14,738 bases of DNA, taken from Prevotellaceae bacterium. GTDB taxonomy: Bacteria; Bacteroidota; Bacteroidia; Bacteroidales; UBA932. A program made the position numbers and the translations under genes. The stretch covers positions 1 through 14,738 of the forward strand of contig JAIRUB010000182.1 in assembly GCA_031254635.1 (NCBI GenBank), read 5' to 3'. Positions 8,701 to 14,738 of the stretch are shown one piece after another (the first letter of the stretch is position 1; every line of letters starts with the position of its first letter). The notes beneath the pieces are model-generated. The model saw only the letters and a list, made by a program, of their open reading frames with translations, ran no database searches and was not told where the DNA came from.

Positions 8701-8745
8701 AGTAGCTAATACAGGACGCTTAATACAAGTTGACGCAAGAGACAT
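5701..8745 (-). CDS. RND (HAE1, AcrB-type) multidrug efflux permease
   Basis: A 1014-aa inner-membrane RND pump subunit of normal length (AcrB about 1049). It has the typical start SLASTCIKRPVLATV and TM1, a first periplasmic porter loop (about 30-330), TMs 2-6, a second large loop and TMs 8-12. The proton-relay residues are present: the Asp pair in GLVVDDAIVMMENI (about 400-401), Lys in LVTKNGVLIVEF (about 917) and Arg in RFRPIMMTS. I chose ATG 8745. A TTG 33 bases upstream (8778) keeps the frame but lies inside the -7 element, so it would not be transcribed. Such pumps work with a periplasmic adaptor and a TolC-type channel. Neither gene adjoins it: the upstream neighbour is a secreted Ig-module protein. 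It either uses adaptors encoded elsewhere or has been separated from them. The substrate is unknown. Confidence 0.95.
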   Translation of the reverse strand: MSLASTCIKRPVLATVANIILLILGGIGYTYLGVRDYPSVDPSIVSVNTSFPGANADVIETQITEPLESAINGIPGIRSISSVSRDGSSRITVEFNLEVEMETAANDVRDKVSGALRRLPQDVDPPVVEKADADANPIFGISLRSDKRSMIDLSNYAEINFKERLQTISGVSSVGIWGSKKMSIRLKMDPARLAAYAITPLDVRNAITRDNIELPSGRIEGDNIELSVRTFGRLRTIDDFNNLIVYQDGERIVRFSDIGIAEIEPENIRVLLRVNGIPSVTCVLTPQPGANYIDIVNRAKVVIEELKKDLPDDVMTEITFDNTVFIRQSLEEVRTTIFKAFFLVVLIIFLFLRNWRTTLIPMLAIPLSLIGTFFIMYLAGFSINILTLLAVVLSVGLVVDDAIVMMENIYTKIEKGMAPKEAGIAGAKEIFFAIVSTTVTLVAVFFPIVFLQGVTGRLFREFSIVIAGAVCISTFVALTFTPMISTRLLNKQSTENWFYRVTEPFFAGMINLYRRSLDWFMRFRYLAFVVIAAAIGLIVWMWTQLPSEMAPLEDRSYVTINSTAQEGITFDYMQRYAEKMVSLVEEQIPDSYENLSAGVGMGSVNNSWLRIKLVQPENRSETQQQIADKLSSAVRRMTGARSLVTQQQTFGGGRGGGLPVRYVIQAKNLDDLKKYLLPFMDEVGKSPVFSAYDMNPKFTKPEVTISINREKAALLGLTVQNIAQTLQLTMSEQRIGYYIYNGKQYQIMSQYDRANRNKPTDLTDAYVRNTAGDLIQLDNVVSIQESSSPPSLFRYNRFVSATVSAGLAKGYTIGQGIQEMDRIADRILSDDFSTALTGDSRDFVESTSSLMFAFILALVLIYLVLAAQFESFRDPLTIMFTVPLSVMGALLAMKLYGQTLNIFSQIGIIMLIGLVTKNGVLIVEFANQRREAGLSLMEAIKDASVARFRPIMMTSMSTVLGLLPMAMATGAGAESRIAMGIAVVGGMFCATFLSLYIVPAIYSYLTGKRRARHD

Positions 8746-8775
8746 TATTGTTCCGATTAAAAAATTGCTATCCTG

Positions 8776-8783
8776 CAAAGATA
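8776..8783 (-). promoter_or_regulatory. -7 promoter element of the RND pump gene
   Basis: On the - strand this reads TATCTTTG, an exact TAnnTTTG match. Initiation near 8769 leaves a leader of about 24 bases before ATG 8745. No convincing TTG -33 element is visible; the upstream sequence is A/T-rich. It indicates that the pump is transcribed separately from the secreted-protein gene upstream. Confidence 0.6.
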
Positions 8784-8878
8784 ATAATTTTTTCGTAAAT
8801 CGGTAAAAATGCTATTAATTCGTATTGGTATTGGGCGTACAGGAGGTGTACCTCTACTTTATAAACTTTTTAGCTAAA

Positions 8879-9330
8879 TCAGTCCGGCACTCCTGAAATA
8901 GTTACCGACGGAGTTACCGTTGGTATTACTGCCATTATTATAGGACTTGAGGTAACAGGATTCGGGACCGGACAATTGTCATTTGAAGTCAGCACACAAG
9001 TAATTACATCGCCATGGGATGGCTCATAACTGTAGGTTGAACCGGTACCGCCGATAGGTGGTGCTAACCCGTTTACCCTCCATTGATAGCTTGGGGCTGT
9101 GCCGCCATTAGTAATAGTAGAGGAATAGGTTACTGTTGTACCCGAACAAATATTATTACCGGAGGCTGAAGTTGTTATCGTTAGTGTTACGTTTGGAGTT
9201 ACGGTTATCGTTTGTGGTGTAGTAGAACTACTCGTACATCCATACGAATTTGTAGCTCTGACCGAATAGGTAGATATTGTCGTCAGAGTGGCTACATAAG
9301 TATTGGATGTTGTTGTAGAAGATGTGCCTC
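8879..9330. repeat. Diverged copy of the Ig-like end module
   Basis: This 3' segment encodes the same module order and ending as 11717-12170 and 13951-14400. It shares long stretches by eye, for example around the TCGTCAGAGT and GTTGGATGTTGTTGTAG-like blocks near 9273-9316. It differs at many positions, far more than the other two differ from each other. Boundaries are approximate. Confidence 0.7.
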
Positions 9331-11026
9331 CAATAGTCCAAGTGTAAGTCATGGCGGTGGTAGAACCACTGCTCACAGTGGCAGTAAAGGTAGTCGGATC
9401 GCCTGCACACACTGTTGATGAACTGGCTAAAGCGCTAATTACCGGCTGCGGATATATTGTCATCAGTACCGCCGAAGGTGGTGCTATTGTAGTGAATACC
9501 TGATTTGTACTACTTAGGGTAACTGTCATGGCCGCATTGTCTGCGCCTGTTGGTGAGGCCGTAACCGTAAAAGTTGCGCCATTTTGCCCCGCAGGAATGG
9601 TTACCGTTGCAGGAATAGAGGAATAGGAGGTAGTGGCTCCGGTATAGTTCAGGTTAACAGTTACATCGTTAGCTGCAATAACTGAGTCTGGAAATTTGAC
9701 TACAAACTGCCGGGAATCACCTTTACAAAGGTTCACAGCCGTATTGTTCAACAAACTTACGGTGGTGGCAACCGTTAGGATAGCCGGCTCACCAAAAGGA
9801 AGGGTTTGGCTCATGTTGCTGATTGAACTTCCATCAACTACCCACTGGCCTGCCCGCGTAATGTTTACAGGCACTGATACGGTAGCGGTACCCGATGGGA
9901 AAACTGATGCCCCTACCAATTGATAAAACTCGCTTCCAACAGTACAACTGTGTACTCCTCCCGTAAAACCGGAAGAGGTACAGCCGCCTGTACGAATTTG
10001 TAAACCCGTGTGGTCAACTCTAAAGCCCACATTGCCCAATAGTACAGCGCTATAGCTTAGGTAATTTAAATCAAGCGTCACATTGTCGCCAATATTCGCC
10101 GTATAATTTTTCAGGCCATTCCAAAAGTAGTCTAACTCGCCATCAAGCGTAGCGGTAAAAGAATGTCCAACCTTAACTTCCGTAATTTCTCCGGCAGGAA
10201 TATTATCGTAGGCAACACCATGATTATTATCATTTCCTGTAGTAGAAAATGGGCCAAACTGGAACCAATTTTGACGTATGGTGCCTGTAGAGGTGCCATT
10301 CCCCGGTATATTATTTACGACCTGAGTTCCTACTCCATTTGCGTGCGTACAAACATTAGCCTTATCGAAGTTCCGTCCTATTGGGAAAAGTCCGATTACA
10401 GCACCGCCTGCGGTATTATTGCTTGCTCCTACTAAGCGCAAGGATTGCACTTGTGCAGTTGTCAAATACATATCTATTTGTGCCGGATTATCGTTTAAGC
10501 CGAAAATGTCGGGCAGAATATAGGCATATCCCCTGTCGGATGTGCCTAAGTAAGTATCATATCCATAGCCTAAAGTAATAGCGGTTCCGGACGGAATATT
10601 AGTGGCATCAATCGTTGCCGTTTTAATAAAATATTCGGGCGAAGATGTGTTGTACGAAAATTGCATCGTAACAGTAAATGTGTTTCCTTCATGAGTATTC
10701 GTAAATTTTTTGGTCATTTCCTGATTTGTGCCAACAGTAACAGATGATACATCTTCCCTTGTTTTCATAGTCTTACTTCGGTACACCGCTTCGTCCATCT
10801 TAATCACAAATAAATCACTATTAGTTGTCGAATAAAACTGATTGCGCCAACTGCCGCTTATCCATCGGTTTATCATATAAGAACCTGTGTTATCAACAAC
10901 TATTTGCAATTCATTATTAGCAGAATTGCCACCTAAGGTAACAGCATTGTATTGTGCATAAAGTTGCGTAGAAGAAATAAAACACACGCCCAATACTATA
11001 AGAAATAAGTAAAATTTTTTCATCAT
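8879..11026 (-). CDS. Secreted multidomain protein with Calx-beta-like and two Ig-like modules
   Basis: A 715-aa exported protein of unknown function. Residues 1-24 are a signal peptide (MMKKFYLFLIVLG core, cleavage after LYA, Gln next). Residues 25-300 form a beta-rich domain I do not recognise, with ATNIPSGTAITLGYGYDTYL near 141-160. A further region with a Cys-containing segment runs to about 420. Residues 421-525 look like a Calx-beta or related sandwich (VTIPAGQNGATFTVTA). Two Ig-like modules follow (about 527-612 and 613-703), each with the CAGD/CSGT and Y-x-W pattern of Bacteroidota PKD/Ig arrays. The last twelve residues (TVTPSVTISGVPD region) are the first strand of a further module, cut by the stop. 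There is no type IX CTD or anchor motif. Either of the two initial ATGs could be the start. It lies 27 bp after the lipocalin-like gene, so the two are probably cotranscribed. Confidence 0.85.
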   Translation of the reverse strand: MMKKFYLFLIVLGVCFISSTQLYAQYNAVTLGGNSANNELQIVVDNTGSYMINRWISGSWRNQFYSTTNSDLFVIKMDEAVYRSKTMKTREDVSSVTVGTNQEMTKKFTNTHEGNTFTVTMQFSYNTSSPEYFIKTATIDATNIPSGTAITLGYGYDTYLGTSDRGYAYILPDIFGLNDNPAQIDMYLTTAQVQSLRLVGASNNTAGGAVIGLFPIGRNFDKANVCTHANGVGTQVVNNIPGNGTSTGTIRQNWFQFGPFSTTGNDNNHGVAYDNIPAGEITEVKVGHSFTATLDGELDYFWNGLKNYTANIGDNVTLDLNYLSYSAVLLGNVGFRVDHTGLQIRTGGCTSSGFTGGVHSCTVGSEFYQLVGASVFPSGTATVSVPVNITRAGQWVVDGSSISNMSQTLPFGEPAILTVATTVSLLNNTAVNLCKGDSRQFVVKFPDSVIAANDVTVNLNYTGATTSYSSIPATVTIPAGQNGATFTVTASPTGADNAAMTVTLSSTNQVFTTIAPPSAVLMTIYPQPVISALASSSTVCAGDPTTFTATVSSGSTTAMTYTWTIGGTSSTTTSNTYVATLTTISTYSVRATNSYGCTSSSTTPQTITVTPNVTLTITTSASGNNICSGTTVTYSSTITNGGTAPSYQWRVNGLAPPIGGTGSTYSYEPSHGDVITCVLTSNDNCPVPNPVTSSPIIMAVIPTVTPSVTISGVPD

Positions 11027-11053
11027 CTATCTGTTTCTGTATTATGTACTCAA

Positions 11054-11407
11054 TTATTTTTTATAAGTAAGACTATATTGCTCACCAGCTCTTGTAAAAC
11101 TGATTTTTAGCAGATTGCCATCGAGTGTATATGCAAATGTGCGAGGCTCTTTTTCTGGCAAGGCAAGGGTTAATTGTCCGTTAACTGCTGTAAATGAGCA
11201 TTTTATATTTTCCATTGTAGAAATAAAATCTGTGTTGGTGTGGTTTATACCAATTTCTACTCTTTCCAAGTTCCATGTGCCCAACAGTTGTTCATCTGTT
11301 TGCGCAAAAGCAGTACCAAAAGGCAGTAAACAGCAAGCGGAAAGCAATAGGCACAACGCAATAAGTGAGGTGTGACAAGTAAAGGGCTTTTTGAGTTTGG
11401 TTTTCAT
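11054..11407 (-). CDS. Small exported lipocalin-like protein
   Basis: A 117-aa protein starting at ATG 11407. The frame is open to 11464, but the extra residues carry no family signal, and MKTKLKKPFTCHT followed by a hydrophobic core is a proper signal sequence. Cleavage after AFA (before QTDEQ) would leave about 82 residues. The same core contains LLSAC, which fits a lipobox, so it could instead be a lipoprotein. The mature start QLLGTWNLERVEIG matches the GTW-containing first strand of small lipocalin-like proteins. The later alternation of strands (FAYTLDGNLLKISF, then EQYSLTYKK) fits a short beta-barrel or half-barrel. It is shorter than many relatives. The ligand is unknown. It precedes the 715-aa secreted protein by 27 bp and probably shares its transcript. 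Confidence 0.7.
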   Translation of the reverse strand: MKTKLKKPFTCHTSLIALCLLLSACCLLPFGTAFAQTDEQLLGTWNLERVEIGINHTNTDFISTMENIKCSFTAVNGQLTLALPEKEPRTFAYTLDGNLLKISFTRAGEQYSLTYKK

Positions 11408-11716
11408 ATCTTCATTGTTTGTTGATTTACATTGATTTAATTGAAAAAACAGCAGAGCAAGCATCTACACGCTTATTATACATCATAATAATTCTTCATC
11501 TTGCTTATTTTGATTTATTTACATAGATTAACCATTCATTTTAAACGGTTAAAAGTAAACAATTATAATATATTCCACAGAAATGTTTAACACTATTTAA
11601 CATTTTAGGATGTTTTTTAACAGTATTTAACAAAAAAGTGGAGGTAAAGTTATAAAGTTAAAAGAATATAAGTTACTCGATTATTCAATCATTATAATTC
11701 TTAACTCTTAATCAAT
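11408..11716. other. AT-rich intergenic region upstream of the lipocalin-like gene
   Basis: About 310 bp with no supportable gene on either strand. It contains the phased TTTAACA boxes (11586-11632) and a short inverted repeat TTTTAA-ACGG-TTAAAA (11539-11554). On the - strand TATAATTG (11567-11560) is a one-mismatch version of the -7 consensus. It probably holds the promoter and regulatory sites of the lipocalin/715-aa gene pair. I see no tRNA or other structured RNA. Confidence 0.55.
11586..11632. promoter_or_regulatory. Four phased TTTAACA boxes (candidate operator)
   Basis: TTTAACA occurs at 11586-11592, 11596-11602, 11616-11622 and 11626-11632. The starts are 10, 20 and 10 bases apart, so all four lie on one face of the helix. 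The larger unit, TTTAACA(C/G)TATTTAACA, is a 17-bp direct repeat with a 30-bp period. The array lies upstream of the lipocalin-like gene and downstream of the 732-aa gene. Regular spacing suggests cooperative binding by a dimeric regulator; the regulator is unknown. Confidence 0.6.
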
Positions 11717-13915
11717 TTAATCCGGCACAGCTATGATAGTCAGCGAAGGGACTACTGTTGGTATTATCACCATTGTTATTTTATTTGATGTAACCGAACC
11801 GGAACAGGCTGAAGGATCCGAGGAAGTCAACACACAAGTAATCTCATCGCCATTGCCGGGCGTATAAGTATAGCTTGAACCGGTACTGCCGGTAATAGGC
11901 GCCACTTCGTTTATTAACCACTGATAGCCCGGTGATGAACCTCCATTGCTAATATTAGAAGTGTAGATTACACTTGTGCCGGCACAAATATTGTTGTCGG
12001 AGGCCGAAATGGTTATGGTAGGTGTTACCTCCGCTATTACCGTTATCGTTTGTGGCGCAGTAAAGCCACTCGTGCAACCATCTGAATTCGTAATACTGAC
12101 CGAATAGGTAGATGTTGTCGTCAGAGTAGTTACATAAGTGTTGGATGTTGTTGTAGCGGACGTACCCGCTATAGCCCAGGTGTATGTCATTGCTGTAGTA
12201 GTACCGCTTGTTACCGTTGCCGTTAATGTTGATGAGTTCCCTAAACATATAGTAGACGGAGAGGCTGCTAAGCTAACCGAGGGATTTGCACTTGCTGTTA
12301 CTGTCACCGTATTCGAGGTAAAGGTACAGCCATTGCTGTTGAACACCCTCACAGCATAACTGCCGGCTGCACTTATACTATTAGTGCTTACTGTTGTAGT
12401 ACCCATCTGTGTAGCTCCATTATACCAGGTATAGGTCATCGATGGAGTTACCCAACTTGTTGCTACTTCTGCTGTTAAAGTTGATGTAGCTCCTGAACAT
12501 ATAGCCGTAGGGAAAGCGGTTATGGTAGCCATTGGTAAAACGGACGGCACATTCTTTATAATTCCTGTAACACTGGTGGGCGGCGACATAAGTCCGCCCA
12601 TAGAAGAAGTAACCGCGACAATTTCTAATTTAAAAGTTTTGTTATCAATATCATAACAGTCATTAGCCGCTTCTATAGTTAGTGTTTTTGCTGTACTGTC
12701 CGGTTCAAAAGTAACGGTAAAATCGTGCGGCAAGGCAGTAACTCCTACAAAATCGGGTGCTGCTGCATTCGACACATTGGTTAAGCGTACCGTTGCTGTA
12801 ACCGTTTCATTTAACTGGTGCTCACGAGTTAAATTATAAGTAAAGCTTTCTCCTTCGTTTCTTGTCAGGGTTAAGGGATTAGTAAATCTTACAACCGGCG
12901 GTTGGTCAAGCCTAATTTCGTGTTCTACGGTTACAGAGCCTCCAACAGGAATAGTACCGATAAAGATTGCCATCTCTATTGAAGCATCTTTCGCCAAAAT
13001 TCGAGAGTACTCGCCTACAGCTTTGAAAAGAGGAGGATCAGCGGTCGAATAGTCTATATCGTCAAAACCTCTTTCCGGAAAATTTAGAAGTTGTCTCCAC
13101 CCAACAGAGTTTCCAGTTCCTGAAACAGCCACACTGGAATTGGGCAGCATACAAAATAGTGTAATCATAGCGGGAGTATTACAACCGTATGCTGCTACCC
13201 AAGAAGGTACTCCGGGGACACCCTTGGCTTGTGATTCAACAACATTATAAGTTTCCACCATACCCGCACCGTCAAGGCCGGCTTCCTGGTCGGCATCCAG
13301 AGCTCGGGAAAAATAAACATTTGTCAATGCAACACTTGAGACATTGGTGATGGTGGTGTAATGAATAATGCGGGGGCCAACTATTTGAAACCGACAGTCA
13401 ATATCAAACACATTACTTACGCCTCCACGCCAGGTAACATCATCATATACCCCGGGAGCGCTATTATAAGTAAAAGGAACAGCTGCATCTTTAGGCCGTA
13501 TTTGAGGAGGATCAAACCCTGGTCTATCATTAGAATATCTTGTCCGGTTTCCACCTTGGGGCGTAAGCACAACGGTAAAACCTTCAAATATTACTCCCGG
13601 CAGAATGAAGTCGCCATATACGCCGGCGTGATTGCTCCAGTTACCACTGGGACAGGAAACAAAACCCAATATGCCGTTTGCCGGCCCCACTCCTCCTTGA
13701 TTGGGGCCCCTGATATACCCTACAGGAGCATTTAAGGTAGAAGCGTAGCAGCCAAAATGATTAAATCCGGCTTCAATATATTGATTTCGGATAAAAGCAT
13801 TGGTTGTTGTACCGCTCGTTACTAATTGTGCTGATAGTTTATTTGGAAATAAACTTATTAAAAAGATAGCAAAAAACAGCAAATTTCTTACAATTAGTTG
13901 GCATAGATTATTCAT
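11717..13915 (-). CDS. Secreted multidomain protein with Calx-beta-like and three Ig-like modules
   Basis: A 732-aa exported protein of unknown function. The signal peptide is 1-29 (hydrophobic LLFFAIFLISLF, cleavage after LSA, Gln next). Residues 30-338 form an unrecognised domain; its RNQYIEAGFNHFGCY start, TNVSSVALTNVYFSRALDAD centre and IPVGGSVTVEHEI end have counterparts in the 715-aa protein, suggesting distant homology. Residues 339-457 resemble a Calx-beta domain (RNEGESFTYNLTR, EPDSTAKTLTIEAANDCYDIDN). Three Ig-like modules follow (about 461-545, 546-629, 631-720). The protein ends twelve residues into a fourth module (VVPSLTIIAVPD). Codons for about 586-715 are almost identical to part of the neighbouring partial gene. 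No type IX CTD, LPXTG-like or transmembrane anchor is visible. ATG 13915 lies 35 bp after the preceding stop, with a GGGGGA tract eight bases upstream, so cotranscription is likely. Confidence 0.85.
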   Translation of the reverse strand: MNNLCQLIVRNLLFFAIFLISLFPNKLSAQLVTSGTTTNAFIRNQYIEAGFNHFGCYASTLNAPVGYIRGPNQGGVGPANGILGFVSCPSGNWSNHAGVYGDFILPGVIFEGFTVVLTPQGGNRTRYSNDRPGFDPPQIRPKDAAVPFTYNSAPGVYDDVTWRGGVSNVFDIDCRFQIVGPRIIHYTTITNVSSVALTNVYFSRALDADQEAGLDGAGMVETYNVVESQAKGVPGVPSWVAAYGCNTPAMITLFCMLPNSSVAVSGTGNSVGWRQLLNFPERGFDDIDYSTADPPLFKAVGEYSRILAKDASIEMAIFIGTIPVGGSVTVEHEIRLDQPPVVRFTNPLTLTRNEGESFTYNLTREHQLNETVTATVRLTNVSNAAAPDFVGVTALPHDFTVTFEPDSTAKTLTIEAANDCYDIDNKTFKLEIVAVTSSMGGLMSPPTSVTGIIKNVPSVLPMATITAFPTAICSGATSTLTAEVATSWVTPSMTYTWYNGATQMGTTTVSTNSISAAGSYAVRVFNSNGCTFTSNTVTVTASANPSVSLAASPSTICLGNSSTLTATVTSGTTTAMTYTWAIAGTSATTTSNTYVTTLTTTSTYSVSITNSDGCTSGFTAPQTITVIAEVTPTITISASDNNICAGTSVIYTSNISNGGSSPGYQWLINEVAPITGSTGSSYTYTPGNGDEITCVLTSSDPSACSGSVTSNKITMVIIPTVVPSLTIIAVPD
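11771..12159. repeat. Near-identical duplicated segment, copy 1
   Basis: 389 bp matching 14005-14396 with about six substitutions and one three-base indel (one Gly codon) by manual alignment, about 98% identity. Similarity drops sharply on both sides even though the flanking sequence encodes the same kind of module. The segment spans the second half of one Ig-like module and nearly all of the next. Confidence 0.9.
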
Positions 13916-13950
13916 AATAATTCCCCCAATATTTTAAAATTCAACTATAT

Positions 13951-14738
13951 TTAATCCGGCATCGCATGGATAGTCACCGAAGGATTTGCTGTTGGTGTTA
14001 CCGTCATTGTTATTTTATTTGAAGTAACCGAACCGGAACAGGCTGAAGGATCCGAGGAAGTCAACACACAAGTAATCTCATCGCCATTGCCGGGCGTATA
14101 AGTATAGCTTGAACCGGTACTGCCGGTAACAGGCGCCACTTCGTTTATTAACCACTGATAGCCCGGTGATGAACCTCCATTGCTAATATTAGAAGTGTAG
14201 ATTACACTTGTTCCGGCACAAATGTTGTTGTCGGAGGCCGAAATGGTTATGGTAGGTGTTACTCCCTCCGCTATTACCGTTATCGTTTGTGGCGCAGTAA
14301 AGCCGCTCGTGCAACCATCTGAATTCGTAATACTCACCGAATAGGTAGATGTTGTCGTCAGAGTAGTTACATAAGTGTTGGATGTTGTTGTAGCGGCCAC
14401 GCCTCCAATATTCCAGCTATAAGTCATAGGCGAAGTAGAGCCGCCACTTACTGTTGCTGTAAAGGTAACCGGAGTGTTGGAACATACTGCTGATGAACTT
14501 GCAATAACGCTGACTACGGGCGGGATGTTCAACCATACTGTACCCGTATATAGCGAATCGGCTGTTGCACCGCTGTAGCGTACCGACATGGAAATGGTAT
14601 GTGAACCGCAAGTGCTGAGCACCGAAGCCGGAATAGTTACCGTGTTGGAAGTATTGGTGTTTTCGGTTACAGAATAGGGTGTGCCGTTTACTAACCACTG
14701 CACCTGAGTAAAGGGCTTTTCTATGGTGCGCTTTAGCG
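13951..14738 (-). CDS. Secreted Ig-module protein, C-terminal part (gene continues beyond the window)
   Basis: The last 261 codons of a larger protein; the frame is open through the right edge. A GTG at 14703 is inside a domain (TQVQWLVNGTPYS), so it is not the true start. Residues visible up to about 74 form an Ig-like module (QWLVNGTPYS, STCGSHTISMSVRYSG). Two further Ig-like modules follow (VVSVIASSSAVCSNTPVTF, then TPTITISASDNNICAGTSV). The protein ends PSVTIHAMPD, again twelve residues into another module. The 14005-14396 segment is about 98% identical to the next gene, whereas the preceding half-module looks more like the 715-aa protein (SSSxVC, TFTATVS, IGG). It is probably the first of the clustered secreted-protein genes seen here, 35 bp upstream of the 732-aa gene. 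Export is inferred from domain type; its signal peptide would lie outside the window. Confidence 0.8.
   Translation of the reverse strand, partial: LKRTIEKPFTQVQWLVNGTPYSVTENTNTSNTVTIPASVLSTCGSHTISMSVRYSGATADSLYTGTVWLNIPPVVSVIASSSAVCSNTPVTFTATVSGGSTSPMTYSWNIGGVAATTTSNTYVTTLTTTSTYSVSITNSDGCTSGFTAPQTITVIAEGVTPTITISASDNNICAGTSVIYTSNISNGGSSPGYQWLINEVAPVTGSTGSSYTYTPGNGDEITCVLTSSDPSACSGSVTSNKITMTVTPTANPSVTIHAMPD
14005..14396. repeat. Near-identical duplicated segment, copy 2
   Basis: 392 bp, the partner of 11771-12159 (about 98% identity, one extra codon). The left edge is at CATTGTTATTTTATTTGA and the right edge at GTTGTTGTAGCGG. Beyond 14396 the sequence instead resembles the module at about 9317-9420, giving a mosaic gene. 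Confidence 0.9.

Noticed and set aside
8746..8778. TTG start of the RND gene, 33 bases upstream of ATG 8745
   Set aside because: The TTG is inside the -7 element, upstream of the likely transcription start, and the extra eleven residues do not match RND proteins.
8841..8847. Perfect AGGAGGT ribosome-binding sequence on the + strand
   Set aside because: No start codon at a usable distance leads a credible + strand gene, and the downstream sequence is antisense to the secreted-protein gene.
8879..13953. Type IX secretion C-terminal sorting domain on the secreted proteins
   Set aside because: The endings are Ig-like strands. None shows the usual type A or type B CTD pattern, such as a terminal basic K-x-hydrophobic tail or a gliding-motility-type domain.
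8879..14738. CRISPR array or IS element as the cause of the repeated sequence
   Set aside because: The repeats are in-frame Ig-like coding modules of roughly 250-300 bp with no short repeat-spacer pattern, transposase or terminal inverted repeats.

Overview
The window looks like chromosomal DNA of a Bacteroidota bacterium, probably Bacteroidales-like. The grounds are: TAnnTTTG (-7) promoter elements in front of the NCS2 and RND genes; no consistent Shine-Dalgarno sequences; ABC ATPases resembling Bacteroides homologues as I remember them; and large secreted proteins built from Ser/Thr-rich Ig-like modules. No species can be named from sequence alone.

Left part, + strand (1-5659). The window opens inside the 3' end of a YhcG/DUF1016-type PD-(D/E)XK nuclease gene that carries a one-base frameshift. 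Fourteen bases later a tightly overlapping four-gene operon begins: two ABC ATPases that match the N and C halves of the fused E. coli protein YbhF, then two ABC-2 permeases matching YbhS and YbhR. All three junctions overlap (ATGA, ATGA, TAATG). The HlyD-type adaptor normally found with this system is absent from the window. The ATPases are complementary: every degenerate catalytic motif of the pair falls in one of the two composite ATP sites. A hairpin and a symmetric inverted repeat carrying a -7 element on each strand separate the operon from an NCS2 purine/xanthine-type permease gene.

Right part, - strand (14738 to 5701, in transcription order). First comes the 3' end of a secreted Ig-module protein, then a complete 732-aa secreted protein (novel N-terminal domain, Calx-beta-like domain, three Ig-like modules). 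A roughly 310-bp gap follows, holding four helically phased TTTAACA boxes. Next are a small exported lipocalin-like protein, a second complete secreted protein (715 aa, related architecture), and an RND (AcrB-type, HAE1) efflux permease with its own -7 promoter and no adaptor or outer-membrane gene beside it.

The most unusual part is the secreted-protein cluster. All three large proteins stop at the same residue, twelve residues into what should be another Ig-like module (ending PD-stop). Two of them share about 390 bp at about 98% identity with sharp edges, which points to recent duplication or gene conversion among modular surface proteins. None carries a recognisable type IX secretion C-terminal domain, so how they are anchored is open.
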